This document shows, piece by piece, positions 16,922 through 26,937 of a stretch of 64,000 nt of DNA. The stretch's first letter is position 1; each line of letters starts with the position of its first letter. The position numbers and the translations under genes were made by a program. Under the pieces are notes generated by a model. That model was not told the origin of the DNA and did no database searches. It was given only the letters and a program-made list of their open reading frames with translations. Source of the stretch: Sphingobacterium sp. (GTDB lineage Bacteria; Bacteroidota; Bacteroidia; Sphingobacteriales; Sphingobacteriaceae); the NCBI GenBank assembly GCA_031277685.1, contig JAITLV010000255.1, positions 1 to 64,000 on the forward strand, read 5' to 3'.

Positions 16922-19285
16922 TTAATAATCCTTCGTTAGCTCCATCTCCCCTTTCAATCGAATATCATCGGATGATGCCCCAACCAGCAGCTTGAATTTT
17001 CCCTTTTCCGTTTTCCAGGTGTTATTTGCATTCCACAGTTTAAGGTCGTCTTTGCTCAACTGAAAAGTATATCGTTCTTTCTTTCCCACTGCAATAGCTT
17101 TGCGTTCGAATTGTTTCAACTGCATAATGGGGGTTACCACTGAACTGACCTCATCGACAACATATAATTGTGCCACTTCATCACCAGTCAGACTACCTGT
17201 ATTTTCCACATCAAAAGAGATCGTACAAACAAAATTATCGGCACCTTCAGTCAGTCCTACCTGTAGAGTGCTATAGTCAAATTTACTGTAGCTTAATCCA
17301 TAGCCAAAAGCGTATAAAGGTTTGGCAGACATCTCCACATAATCGTGATGTTTAGGTTTGGTATGGTTGTAATGTACCGGAAGCTGGCCTACAGAGCGCG
17401 GTACCGAAATCGGTAACCGACCGGCCGGATTATAATCGCCAAACAAAACATCTGCAATGGCCAAACCTCCCTCCTGTCCGGGATACCAGGCATTCACGAT
17501 TGCTGGAATATGTTCCGTGGCCCAGTTCAGATTTAGTGGCCTTCCCATAATAGTCACCAATACAACAGGTTTTCCTGTTGCCTGGATTGCTTTCATCAGT
17601 TTCAATTGATCCCCCATCATGTCTAAAGAGACGCGATCAAATCCTTCGCCACTCTCCATATCGCTGACTGTATTCGGATCTACATTTGCAGCACCCGTCG
17701 CTTGGTAAGAGGTTTTAAAATCCCGTGCGCTTGATCCACCCAGGATCAGGACCACAGCATCCGCTTGCTGAGCTGCCATTACCGCAGCTGGGATATCAGA
17801 ATTTGTGGTATCCCGAATAGCACAACCTTTTACATAATCAACTTGTGCCCCTTTGCCTAAGGCCGCACGAATACCTGTCAATACAGTCTGTACCTTACCA
17901 TCAGCCTGTGGAGCGGTATAATCCCCCAATTGGTTATAACCATTATCCGCATTCGGACCAATAACAGCAATTCGTTTCAGCGATTTACTTAATGGCAGGA
18001 TATTTCGTTCATTTTTTAACAATATAATGGACTCTCGGGCAACGTCCCTTGCGACAGCCCTATTTTGCACGGTCGCAACTTTTTGAGCGACGATTTTTTC
18101 ATCTACATAAGGCCGGTCAAATAGCCCCAGATTAAATTTCATGCGCAATACACGGGCAACAGCGGTATCCAGTACAGCCGGCTCTACCAAACCTTGTTGT
18201 ACAGCTTTCAATAGATTTGGGCCATATCCCGATCCGCTCAAATCAACATCCAATCCGGCATGAATACTTTGCGAAGCAGCTTCTTCGGCAGTAGCAGCTG
18301 TTGCATGCCCACCATTGAGTCCAGAGATACTCAATAGATCAGATACAACAAATCCCGTAAAGCCCCAGTCTTTCCGAAGAATATCCTTCAACAGCCACGG
18401 ATTCGCCGAACAAGGAATACCGTCGATACTATTATAAGCGGTCATAACCGATCCTGCCCCAGATTTAACAGCATGCTCAAAAGGTGGTAAAAAATACTGT
18501 CTAAGGCTCCGTTCACCAAATGATACCGACTCTCCGTTATGACCACCATCAGGCGCGGCATAAGCGACAAAATGTTTCAGCGTTCCAATAATTTTATCCT
18601 CCTGTCCGAGTTTATCCCCCTGAAAACCTCGGATCATGGCGCTCCCCATACGTCCGATCAGGTAAGGATCTTCACCATATGTTTCCTCGGTCCGGGACCA
18701 GCGTGGATCCCTTGCCAGATCCAAGACTGGACCATAACCGTTCTTTCCGCCTACGGCGTAGGTTTCCTGTGCTATAGTGGAGGCCATCCGTTTGATTAAA
18801 TTCGGATTCCATGTACTTGCCTGTCCAATTGCTGTTGGGAATACAGTCGCACCGATCGCCATATGTCCATGCGGAGCTTCCTCCGACAAAAGCAAAGGAA
18901 TACCCAAACGGGTACTATCCAGCATATATCGTTGAATGGCATTGGTTGCTCGTGCGGCTTCGATCGGATTAAGACCATTCAAAAGTGTCTTTTGTGTCCA
19001 AGGGTCCGCCCGCAGCGTCGCCCACAACAAACCGATATGCTGCTCCTTTACGGCTTTCTTCAATTTATCGCTCACACCAATATGCTTGCCTTTCTTTTGA
19101 TACATATCCCATCCAAGCAATTTGCTTAACTGGCCCACCTTTTCGTCAACCGTCATTCGCCCCAACAGGTCACTGACCCGCTGCTCGGTAGTAAGATGAT
19201 TATTTTTATAAGGTAGCTGTTGTGCCTGGATCTGCGGACAAAGCCATGTTGACATCGTCGTTAAAAGTAGTATTCGGAGTTTCAT
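16922..19285 (-). CDS. Glycoside hydrolase family 3 (beta-glucosidase/xylosidase-like)
   Basis: A 787-residue secreted GH3 enzyme with all three usual parts: the N-terminal TIM barrel, the alpha/beta sandwich and a C-terminal fibronectin III-like domain. The catalytic nucleophile is Asp316 in GFVVSD; KHFVAYAAP (237-245) and RDPRWSRTEETYGEDP (192-207) are further GH3 signatures. The signal peptide ends near IQAQQ (about 22). It should release terminal beta-linked sugar in the periplasm; specificity cannot be told from sequence. It is monocistronic, with a LacI-type operator candidate 26-38 bp upstream of its ATG. Confidence 0.93.
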   Translation of the reverse strand: MKLRILLLTTMSTWLCPQIQAQQLPYKNNHLTTEQRVSDLLGRMTVDEKVGQLSKLLGWDMYQKKGKHIGVSDKLKKAVKEQHIGLLWATLRADPWTQKTLLNGLNPIEAARATNAIQRYMLDSTRLGIPLLLSEEAPHGHMAIGATVFPTAIGQASTWNPNLIKRMASTIAQETYAVGGKNGYGPVLDLARDPRWSRTEETYGEDPYLIGRMGSAMIRGFQGDKLGQEDKIIGTLKHFVAYAAPDGGHNGESVSFGERSLRQYFLPPFEHAVKSGAGSVMTAYNSIDGIPCSANPWLLKDILRKDWGFTGFVVSDLLSISGLNGGHATAATAEEAASQSIHAGLDVDLSGSGYGPNLLKAVQQGLVEPAVLDTAVARVLRMKFNLGLFDRPYVDEKIVAQKVATVQNRAVARDVARESIILLKNERNILPLSKSLKRIAVIGPNADNGYNQLGDYTAPQADGKVQTVLTGIRAALGKGAQVDYVKGCAIRDTTNSDIPAAVMAAQQADAVVLILGGSSARDFKTSYQATGAANVDPNTVSDMESGEGFDRVSLDMMGDQLKLMKAIQATGKPVVLVTIMGRPLNLNWATEHIPAIVNAWYPGQEGGLAIADVLFGDYNPAGRLPISVPRSVGQLPVHYNHTKPKHHDYVEMSAKPLYAFGYGLSYSKFDYSTLQVGLTEGADNFVCTISFDVENTGSLTGDEVAQLYVVDEVSSVVTPIMQLKQFERKAIAVGKKERYTFQLSKDDLKLWNANNTWKTEKGKFKLLVGASSDDIRLKGEMELTKDY

Positions 19286-19309
19286 GTAGTTTAATGTTAT
19301 TGGATTTTA

Positions 19310-19324
19310 TGCAACCGGTTTCCA
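19310..19324 (-). promoter_or_regulatory. Candidate LacI/GalR-type operator upstream of GH3
   Basis: TGCAACCGGTTTCCA holds the perfect core AACCGGTT (19313-19320) with a G...C pair outside it, the central CG dyad typical of LacI-family operators. It lies just upstream of the GH3 start. No LacI-family regulator is encoded in the window. Confidence 0.4.
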
Positions 19325-19433
19325 AAAGACTAAAATAAGGATTTAAAGAGAATAATCAAGATAAATTTATGTAATGAGAAACACAAAACACATAAAAAGG
19401 TAGGACATGTAAAAAAAATCACCGGGATCATAA

Positions 19434-19458
19434 AATAGAAAAAGACGGCAAGCCGTCT
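19434..19458 (-). terminator. Terminator of the 165-residue lipoprotein gene
   Basis: On the minus strand a 7-bp stem AGACGGC / GCCGTCT with a 2-nt loop is followed by TTTTTCTATTTT. It sits about 27 bp past the stop of the lipoprotein gene at 19486. Confidence 0.85.
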
Positions 19459-19485
19459 CTCCATTCTAGTGTTATAGGAATGCTA

Positions 19486-19983
19486 CTAATTTTTCACTGT
19501 TTTACTTTTACCCTTAAAGTGATATTCTATTGACTTTACATAAGCCGTCGGATTATTATTACGGGAGGTCAAAACCAAATAGTCATCATCAATAAGTACA
19601 CCATAACTATCATACTGACTATCTATAAACTTGATACTATTTTTATCTTTATCGTAAGTGAATGTTCTGCTATTAGCTCCGTCGAAAATTACCTTCTCAA
19701 ATGTAAACTGATCTTCTCCACATGATTGTGTACCAGCATCCATTAACATTTTTTGAGAATCTTTCCCAAAAGAGAATGTATAGCGATTGTCCAGCTCACA
19801 TTCCTCTGGCCTATGTTGATGAAGTTCATTTTTCCCATCACTCATCACAATTGCCGGAATCCAATCATAAGCTTCCAATTGTTTTTTAATATCCTTAGGA
19901 GCGATTTCATCTGGATTAACCGTATCCTTACTGCAACTGGTAAAAACAATCAAGGCAAAAATTCCGATTACTAATTTGTTCAT
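19486..19983 (-). CDS. Lipocalin-like hypothetical lipoprotein
   Basis: A 165-residue lipoprotein (signal MNKLVIGIFALIVFTSC, Cys17). After a short linker (KDTVNPDEIAP) the sequence alternates short beta strands, for example NRYTFSFGKDS and RTFTYDKDKNSIKFID, as in the small lipocalin-like lipoproteins common in Bacteroidota. Two mature cysteines (EECELD and TQSCGED) may pair. No enzymatic motif is seen and function is unknown. It has its own terminator and a gene-poor upstream region. Confidence 0.7.
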   Translation of the reverse strand: MNKLVIGIFALIVFTSCSKDTVNPDEIAPKDIKKQLEAYDWIPAIVMSDGKNELHQHRPEECELDNRYTFSFGKDSQKMLMDAGTQSCGEDQFTFEKVIFDGANSRTFTYDKDKNSIKFIDSQYDSYGVLIDDDYLVLTSRNNNPTAYVKSIEYHFKGKSKTVKN

Positions 19984-20748
19984 GCTGGCTTTATTTTAGT
20001 TATTGATTAGATAACGCTTCCATAAGCAACAGCGCTACAGCACAATTTATTTTTTAACCAAACAGATAAAATAAACAATTTATTTTTGAATATTCTCAAC
20101 GCCCACATCATCCCTAATCGCCTCAGCCCAAAGCCCAGGATAATCTGTTTTGAGTCATATCCCGAATGCTGAGACAGAAACAGTTCCAGTCGCTAAGACA
20201 AAATTGGTCATTTCGAAAAGGGTCTAGCCGGAATAATCGGCACTTAGTCTGCGCTATTTTAATAAAAGCATTCTATTTCTGTGCATAACGATGTTAACTT
20301 ACTTAGTATAAGAATACTTGTTGTTGATAACCTGAATACGATTGAAACGCAGCTGTCATCCCATCCATATACCAGGTTTACATGCTTATCAATTTCGTTT
20401 CAAACAGAGGTAAAGTCCACAGTGCGGCTACCTTATGTCCATCTTTTCAATCTATTACATAGATTGAAAAAAACAGTCATTTATTCTCGGGAAGCCAACG
20501 TTAGCCGGATTTTTTCTATATGAAATACCCAATTAACTGTTTACTTTTTTCAATAGAATCACCCCAGGCAATCGCATATAAAAAAATGTTGATAACAATG
20601 TTAATTAACTGAATAACAAAACAGTTTTTGTTAGTAACATTTTTTAGCAACACTTGTTTTTGGCGAAAAGAGAGGAGATAAAAAATTTTTACATTGGTGC
20701 TAAGGGTAAAGTGAAAGTTAGCTGTCATAAAAATAAAGCTTAATCAAT
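19984..20748. other. 765-bp stretch without a supportable gene
   Basis: Short open frames occur on both strands (for example 20281-20523) but show no signal, motif or convincing composition. The only clear structure is a 12-bp perfect hairpin at 20444-20470 and an AT-rich leader before the TonB receptor at 20749. The 165-residue lipoprotein promoter should lie at the left end and the receptor promoter at the right end; neither was resolved. Confidence 0.5.
20444..20470. repeat. Perfect 12-bp inverted repeat with 3-nt loop
   Basis: TTTTCAATCTAT (20444-20455), loop TAC, ATAGATTGAAAA (20459-20470). No T tract follows on either strand in the position a terminator needs, so it may be a protein-binding dyad or a structured RNA element. 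Confidence 0.8.
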
Positions 20749-23139
20749 ATGAAACTAACATCAATCTTAATAATTGCACTCGCGACCCACGCATCGCAAT
20801 CACTTGCCCAAGTACAAGATTCGACTAAAACAAACCGACGAATTATTACAGAAACAGTTAAAGGTCTCGTTCTGGACAAAAATACAAGGTTACCGCTTGT
20901 TGGTGCCACAATTGTGTTATCCGCCAATGGCAATACAAAATCTGTCAGTACAGATCAAGAGGGCATATTTAGGCTTTTGCAAGTTCCGGTAGGGCGTCAA
21001 GTATTGCAGGTACGTATGGCGGGCTACAGACAGGAGGAATTATCTGAATTGCTTATTACTTCGGGACGAGAGAACATCCTTAATATTGAAATGGAACCGC
21101 AGGCAAATACGCTAAGTGAAGCTGTGGTGTATGCCAATACTGGAAAACAGCCTTTAAATCAGATGGCGATGACCAGTGGCCGTTCGTTTTCACCTGAGGA
21201 GACCAATCGTTATGCAGGAGCCTTCTTTGACCCAGCCAGAATGGCGCAAAGCTTTCCGGGAGTCGTTGCTGGTGGCGACGATAATGAAATCATTGTACGT
21301 GGAAATTCGCCCAAAAGTTTACAATGGCGATTGGAGGGGATTGAAATTGTAAATCCCAACCATTTTGGTGCCGAGGGAGCCGCAGGTGGTGGGATCAGTA
21401 TGCTCAATACAATGGTTTTAGGAAAATCCGATTTTTATACCGGAGGATTAGCGGCCGAATACAACAACGCCATTTCGGGGGTGTTTGACCTCAGATTTAG
21501 AAAAGGGAATACCGATAAACGCGAATATACGTTTAACGTTGGTGTATTGGGGGTAGGTGCCACCTTAGAGGGGCCATTTAAAAAAGGTAGTGATGCCTCT
21601 TATCTCATTAGCTATCGTTACTCTTCATTGAGCCTCTTGGAAAAAGCAGGCATAAAAGTTTCCGATACTGGTATTCCCAAGTACCAGGATCTCTCCTTCA
21701 ATTTTGTATTTCCAACAAAAAAAGCCGGAACATTTTCATTATTTGGGATCGCTGGACTTGGAAAACTGAAAGAAACCGCTGAACATGACTATCAGAAATG
21801 GGAAGAACGAACAGATGCACAAAACATGAATTTAGGGTTCAATGCAGGAAGTGTCGGTCTGAAACATCAATACATTGCCAATGAAAAACTGTATTTTAAT
21901 AACATTATATCCATGTCAGTCAGTCGCAATTCCAATACAACGGACACGCTGACACAGGACTATGTCGCGAGTTTATATCACAAAGATAAATTTACAAATA
22001 CAGCAATTCGGTATGCCGGTAGTCTAAATTACAGGGCTAGCAAGAAAAATACGATCCGTGCAGGTATCAATGCGAGCCTGCTTCGCTATGATCTTTATGC
22101 CCTAACCTACGATACAGAACTTGCCGCATTAAAGGAACGGATCAATGAAAATGGAAGCACCAGTACCTACGATGCTTTTGTCCAGCTCAAAACCGAGCTC
22201 TCCGATCGCCTGACGTTGAATACCGGAGTACATGCCAACTATTTCGCGTTGAGCAAGTCTTGGACTGCCGAACCTAGATTGGGATTAAACTGGAAAGTCG
22301 CACCCGATCAGACCATATCCTTCGGTACAGGTCTTTACAATCGTTTGGAACCGCTTAGTTACTATTTCGCAAAAAGTGGAACCGATCAAAATGCAACTGA
22401 CAACAAAGCGCTTTCCCCGACCAAGTCCGCTCAGGCCGTTATTGGTTATGAAAAGAATCTAAGTCGTACCCTGAGATTCAAGACTGAAGTCTATTATCAG
22501 CATCTATATGATGTTCCGGTATCTTCAGATCCAGCGATGAATTTTTCCCTGCTCAATGTATCGGATATTTCGGCAATCGGTACATCGACCTATCGCCAAT
22601 TGGTCAACAAAGGTACGGGTAGAAACTATGGTATTGAGTTTACCCTCGAAAAATCACTTAGCAAGGGCTATTATTTCATGGCTACTACCTCGCTGTTTGA
22701 TTCCAAATTCAAAGCGCTCAATGGTAAAGAATACAATACGACATTTAACACACGCTATGTTGGCAACCTACTGTTGGGCAAAGAATGGACTGTAGGGAAA
22801 AATAAGAACAACCTTTTTGGCATGAATGCCAAACTGATCTATGCTGGCGGAAGAAAATACTCACCCGTATTGGAAGAAGAATCCTTACGTTTAGATGAGG
22901 AGATCATCGATCAGAGCCGTATCAATACATTGACCGCCGATCCTTATATTCGGGTTGATTTCTCATCAAGCTATCGAATCAACCGTAAAAAGGTAAGCCA
23001 TCTCATCATCCTGGATATTCAAAATATCCTCAATCGAGAAAATACAGTTGGTATGCATTACAATTTCAGCAAACGCATCATTGAAGCACAAAAGTGGACT
23101 GGTATCATACCGACCATTAACTACCGGATTGAATTCTAA
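20749..23139 (+). CDS. TonB-dependent receptor with carboxypeptidase-like N-terminal domain
   Basis: A 796-residue outer-membrane receptor, smaller than SusC proteins and without a SusD partner. It has a signal peptide ending near SLAQ (about 21), a carboxypeptidase-D regulatory-like domain (about 38-115; LVGATIVLSANGN), a plug domain (DNEIIVRGNSPKSLQWRLEGIEI) and a barrel ending in YRIEF. This layout is seen in receptors for siderophores, metals or peptides in Bacteroidota; the ligand is unknown. It is monocistronic, with a strong bidirectional terminator downstream. Confidence 0.88.
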   Translation: MKLTSILIIALATHASQSLAQVQDSTKTNRRIITETVKGLVLDKNTRLPLVGATIVLSANGNTKSVSTDQEGIFRLLQVPVGRQVLQVRMAGYRQEELSELLITSGRENILNIEMEPQANTLSEAVVYANTGKQPLNQMAMTSGRSFSPEETNRYAGAFFDPARMAQSFPGVVAGGDDNEIIVRGNSPKSLQWRLEGIEIVNPNHFGAEGAAGGGISMLNTMVLGKSDFYTGGLAAEYNNAISGVFDLRFRKGNTDKREYTFNVGVLGVGATLEGPFKKGSDASYLISYRYSSLSLLEKAGIKVSDTGIPKYQDLSFNFVFPTKKAGTFSLFGIAGLGKLKETAEHDYQKWEERTDAQNMNLGFNAGSVGLKHQYIANEKLYFNNIISMSVSRNSNTTDTLTQDYVASLYHKDKFTNTAIRYAGSLNYRASKKNTIRAGINASLLRYDLYALTYDTELAALKERINENGSTSTYDAFVQLKTELSDRLTLNTGVHANYFALSKSWTAEPRLGLNWKVAPDQTISFGTGLYNRLEPLSYYFAKSGTDQNATDNKALSPTKSAQAVIGYEKNLSRTLRFKTEVYYQHLYDVPVSSDPAMNFSLLNVSDISAIGTSTYRQLVNKGTGRNYGIEFTLEKSLSKGYYFMATTSLFDSKFKALNGKEYNTTFNTRYVGNLLLGKEWTVGKNKNNLFGMNAKLIYAGGRKYSPVLEEESLRLDEEIIDQSRINTLTADPYIRVDFSSSYRINRKKVSHLIILDIQNILNRENTVGMHYNFSKRIIEAQKWTGIIPTINYRIEF

Positions 23140-23226
23140 TTCGGGATAAATATTAATTTTCTATAATTTGAAATTGATGTGCTTCTGACAAATTATCTTA
23201 AAACGCGTACAAGATTGGAACACATC

Positions 23227-23266
23227 AAAAAAGGGAAGATCTCTGCTCAAGATACTTCCCTTTTTT
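23227..23266. terminator. Bidirectional terminator between TonB receptor and PL8 gene
   Basis: AAAAAAGGGAAG (23227-23238) pairs perfectly with CTTCCCTTTTTT (23255-23266). T tracts exist on both strands, so it can end both convergent genes. Confidence 0.85.
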
Positions 23267-23286
23267 ATTGCCTTTATGAAGAGTTA

Positions 23287-25383
23287 TTAATGACTGGACA
23301 ACATTGTTTTAGACACCGTACTACCTGCATATTCAGCTTGCGGCAACGCTATCTCGACAGTCTCATTTACTTTTCCTTTTTTATTGACGAGATGGAGACG
23401 TACAGTTTTTTCTTTTTGGAAAGGATCTGCCACATCAAGCTTAAAGACATCATCATCCTTCGTAATTTGCAAAATGACAGGCTTATCTGTCTGGATAGAC
23501 CAAGCTCCAATTTGATAAGTGCCTGGTTGATGAATTACCGCTTGGCTGACTGCTAGCGCCTGATGTTCTACAGCTTGAACAGCGGGAGTATTGTGCCAAA
23601 TTTTCAGTTTTTGCATAGCGGTCTTATCCATTCGTTCAATACCCGGGACAACAATATAAGCATAAGTTCCATCGACAGGACCCGTCGCATGCTCAAACCA
23701 TAGTTTGAATACCTTTCCACGAACAGGATCTTTGGATCGGGAGCGATTGATCCTATACCATGAGCCCAATTGCTCTTTTGCTGTCAAACCCACTTTCATC
23801 GCCTTTGGGAAATAGTAGCCGACCCTATTGTGCACGATATATTCTCCTTGTTTCACATTTCTAAGCAGAGAATCGGCCGAAAGCGGCTCTTTCCCATTCC
23901 AGACCACAGGTCCATTCAACCAGGTTTGGTTCAGCGTTGTTACAACAGGCTCCCTAGCACTACAGGTAATTCCGCTTCCCAGACAGACAATCTCTTTATC
24001 GAAAAAGAACCAAGCTTTTTGTGCAAAGACACTATCGTATGCTACCTTCATAGCCGATACGCCTATCTGACCATTGCTTACTCCACCAGAGAATCCATTA
24101 GCCGCCAGTTTCCCCCATTGCTCCTTCAGTTCCTGGTCTCCCCGATAATCCCGGGTTGTCGTGCCCGGAATTTTATCCCACTCCCATACAGGCATGATAT
24201 TATAATATTCAGGTCCAAATACCTGAATGTTGGTCACCCCATCCGTCATATTTTTCCCTAGCATATTTTCACCATTTCCGGATTCGGATTTGTTCGTTCG
24301 GTGGCTTGCCATCCGCACATTGAAATGAAACTGTTTGCGGAGATGCGTTGTATAATCTCCTTTCCAATAATGCTTGTGTACAGCTTGGTCCACAGCATCA
24401 AAAGACTGAAGACTATCCAGCTTAGCTATCCCTTTTTTCCATACATCATTTTTTGCAGGATCGATCAACTGCATCTGCTGCAATATAGCGGCTTCCTGAT
24501 CCTTACGCAGTATATCGGGACGCGAAATCCCACGTCCATGCACATTAAAGTCGATATAGCGCGATCGTATGATCGGAAGATAAGTTTCCAATAGAAATTT
24601 TTCAAATAGGTCTAATTTGTTCTTATCAACAGCATAACTTGTCTCACGTACATAAGCCATTACTTTGGAAATTCCCTTTAAAAATTCCTCTCCATAACCA
24701 GCAATGTACAGTTGGGGGCCATGCTGTAAATAGGAAAAATCATATTGCAGACCTTCTTTTCCATCCACCAGCTGGATCGGAAAAAGTAACTGTTCCATAG
24801 CCGAAGCCAATAGATTTTCATCTTCCAGAATCAGTGCACGATAGAAATAATGCATGGCAATATCACTTTTGTTGGCTCCTGTTTTTGTATAGGGGTCACC
24901 CCGTTCCATGAGTTTGACCAACTGTGCCTCCACTGCCGCTGGAATCCTCTCCTTTCCAAATTTCATCAGGATAAGACAGACCCCAATGGCTTTGGGAGAA
25001 GCAATTTCATTATGCCACCAATTTGTTGATTCAAACCGGTTATTCGCCCAATACTTGGCCGCTAGTAAAATCTTATCATAAAGTCTTTTTTGTTGATAAG
25101 ATTTACTTTCGGGAGATACATAGGCTAAGATCAAGGCTCTCAAACGCTCCAAATGTTCTCCTGGGGGCCAGAGTGAGATGGACTTACTAGCATAGTCTAT
25201 ATCAGACCACGCTCCTGTTTCAGTCAGCTGATTACTCCAAACAGTTGCCCTATTGTTAGCTGACATAGCGCTTGAGTGTTCATCATCATAGACATGTTTT
25301 TTGATACGATCAAATGTTTGCTTGTCCTGCGCTTTTGCCAGGAGTAGTCCGAAGGATACAAAAAATATAAGTATAGCTTTCAT
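23287..25383 (-). CDS. Polysaccharide lyase family 8, chondroitinase AC-like
   Basis: A 698-residue secreted lyase (signal peptide to about 18, LLAKAQ). It aligns with the well-studied Pedobacter heparinus chondroitinase AC with a constant offset of four residues across its active site: His221 and Tyr230 in LQHGPQLYIAGYG (family His225, Tyr234), Arg284 and Arg288 in HGRGISRPD (Arg288, Arg292), and Glu367/Asn370 in SESGNGEN (Glu371, Asn374). NWWHNEI (121-127) is the substrate-cleft motif. It should cleave chondroitin or hyaluronan by beta-elimination in the periplasm. It lies 21 bp behind a sulfatase gene and is probably cotranscribed with it. Confidence 0.9.
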   Translation of the reverse strand: MKAILIFFVSFGLLLAKAQDKQTFDRIKKHVYDDEHSSAMSANNRATVWSNQLTETGAWSDIDYASKSISLWPPGEHLERLRALILAYVSPESKSYQQKRLYDKILLAAKYWANNRFESTNWWHNEIASPKAIGVCLILMKFGKERIPAAVEAQLVKLMERGDPYTKTGANKSDIAMHYFYRALILEDENLLASAMEQLLFPIQLVDGKEGLQYDFSYLQHGPQLYIAGYGEEFLKGISKVMAYVRETSYAVDKNKLDLFEKFLLETYLPIIRSRYIDFNVHGRGISRPDILRKDQEAAILQQMQLIDPAKNDVWKKGIAKLDSLQSFDAVDQAVHKHYWKGDYTTHLRKQFHFNVRMASHRTNKSESGNGENMLGKNMTDGVTNIQVFGPEYYNIMPVWEWDKIPGTTTRDYRGDQELKEQWGKLAANGFSGGVSNGQIGVSAMKVAYDSVFAQKAWFFFDKEIVCLGSGITCSAREPVVTTLNQTWLNGPVVWNGKEPLSADSLLRNVKQGEYIVHNRVGYYFPKAMKVGLTAKEQLGSWYRINRSRSKDPVRGKVFKLWFEHATGPVDGTYAYIVVPGIERMDKTAMQKLKIWHNTPAVQAVEHQALAVSQAVIHQPGTYQIGAWSIQTDKPVILQITKDDDVFKLDVADPFQKEKTVRLHLVNKKGKVNETVEIALPQAEYAGSTVSKTMLSSH

Positions 25384-25404
25384 TCATTTTTTATTTTCAT
25401 CCCA

Positions 25405-26832
25405 CTAAGGATATTTTCTTTCTTCTGCACGTCCTACAACGTCCATTCGATGTTTCATAAGCTGGTTCTGGTCATTATCCAAGACAGCACTCAGCCATTT
25501 TGGATTTGCCATCTTTGCTTCCCACTCAGCCAATTTACCCAACATTTCCCTAACCCGACGAGGATATTTTTCAGCGAGGTTATGCTGCTCTTTAATATCG
25601 TCTTTTAGGTTAAAAAAAAGCATTGGATCATCCTTGACGACAATTAATTTCCACTCTGCATGACGAACAGCCTTAGCAACTCCCCGGCGCCAGAACAGAT
25701 AATCATGTCCATTCTTTACGGTCTTGTATGAAGACAAGAGGCTAACCCCATCTAGCTGCTGTCCTGGAATGTTCTTTCCCCGTATCGCATCTATACTTGT
25801 CGGTAGAATATCCATGCCTGATACCATCGCATCAGCGACTTGTCCCTTCGGCAGCCTTGCTGGCCATTGTATAATCATCGGTACACGTATACCCCCCTCC
25901 CATTTTGAGCCTTTCAAGCCACGCAACTGGCCATTATCAGCACCGTTATTTGTTGCCGCACTATTATCATTCATAAAGATAATCAAGGTATTCTCATAGA
26001 GGCCGTCTCTTTTAAGCTGTTCTATTAGACGGCCGATACTGCTATCCATATTTTCCAGCATGGCCAAATAAGCCCTACGCACGGGATCTGCGACCTTGCT
26101 ATATTTATCATTATGTAATAGAGGTGCCTCCACTGGCGTATGCACAGCATTAAAAGCCAAGTACATAAAAAACGGTTGTTGACGATAACGATGAACATAA
26201 CTAATTGCTTTATCCGCCAAGTTTTCGGTCAGATAATGTATAGAATCTTCGGGCACAACACGCCCGTCATCGGTCAACATCTGCGTAGGTTTTACTTTTC
26301 CGGGAATCGAAAAATAAGAACGATCCCCGCCAATGAAGCCATAGAAATGATCAAATCCTCGTTTAAGCGGATGAAACTGGGGGCCATCTCCTTGATGCCA
26401 CTTGCCAATACCAACTGTTTTATAACCATTATATCGCATAAAATCAGCTATTGTCGCCACGGAGGTATCCATCCCAATATCTTCTACTGCGGTACCATGG
26501 GTAGGTCTTTTTGAGATATTGTGTTCAAATCCAAAACGTTGTTGATATCGTCCAGTGAGCAAACCAGCACGAGATGGTGCACAAACTGATGCTGATGCAT
26601 AAGCACACTGAAAACGGATACCCTTTTTAGCCAGTTCATCAATATGTGGGGTATGAACTTCTTCACCTCCGAAGCAACCAAAATCATCGTAGCCACCATC
26701 GTCACTTAGAATCACGATCACATTGGGCCGCTGCTGAGCAGATACACAAATTCCAATTGGAGAAAGGAAACTTAGTACAGTAAGTATGCGACAGAAAATT
26801 ATGCGGTAGATCATTTCATTAGATTTATCCAT
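25405..26832 (-). CDS. Formylglycine-dependent sulfatase (arylsulfatase family)
   Basis: A 475-residue secreted sulfatase. Cys84 in VCAPSRAGLLTGR is the residue converted to formylglycine; Asp44-Asp45 in ILSDDGGYDDFG bind calcium; GIGKWHQG is the usual downstream active-site segment. Location beside a PL8 lyase suggests removal of sulfate from chondroitin or dermatan sulfate, which is inference. Met7 (position 26814) is an alternative start that gives a more typical signal peptide. A maturase (anaerobic or FGE type) is not in the window. A LacI-type operator candidate lies about 40 bp upstream. Confidence 0.9.
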   Translation of the reverse strand: MDKSNEMIYRIIFCRILTVLSFLSPIGICVSAQQRPNVIVILSDDGGYDDFGCFGGEEVHTPHIDELAKKGIRFQCAYASASVCAPSRAGLLTGRYQQRFGFEHNISKRPTHGTAVEDIGMDTSVATIADFMRYNGYKTVGIGKWHQGDGPQFHPLKRGFDHFYGFIGGDRSYFSIPGKVKPTQMLTDDGRVVPEDSIHYLTENLADKAISYVHRYRQQPFFMYLAFNAVHTPVEAPLLHNDKYSKVADPVRRAYLAMLENMDSSIGRLIEQLKRDGLYENTLIIFMNDNSAATNNGADNGQLRGLKGSKWEGGIRVPMIIQWPARLPKGQVADAMVSGMDILPTSIDAIRGKNIPGQQLDGVSLLSSYKTVKNGHDYLFWRRGVAKAVRHAEWKLIVVKDDPMLFFNLKDDIKEQHNLAEKYPRRVREMLGKLAEWEAKMANPKWLSAVLDNDQNQLMKHRMDVVGRAEERKYP

Positions 26833-26872
26833 AAATGTAAACTTAAATGCGCTGGCTTTTTTTTAAAAATGC

Positions 26873-26888
26873 CGAAAACGATTTCGTT
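26873..26888 (-). promoter_or_regulatory. Candidate LacI/cre-like operator upstream of sulfatase-PL8
   Basis: CGAAAACGATTTCG (26873-26886) is a dyad with CGAAA/TTTCG arms around a central CG, and the overlapping AACGA-TT-TCGTT (26877-26888) is a second dyad. This resembles catabolite-repressor or LacI-family operators. It lies between the divergent sulfatase and barstar-like genes and could serve either. Confidence 0.4.
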
Positions 26889-26937
26889 AAGTCAATTTTT
26901 TTTAGTCCTTTAGCTATAAGAATCTAATGCTAGACAG

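Noticed and set aside
20281..20728. Two open frames of 80 and 70 codons in the gene-less stretch
   Set aside because: No signal peptide, motif, family resemblance or operon context; composition looks like chance frames in AT-rich DNA.
23179..23556. 125-codon plus-strand frame
   Set aside because: It runs through the terminator and over the 3' end of the PL8 gene on the other strand, whose active-site residues are clear; it is a shadow.
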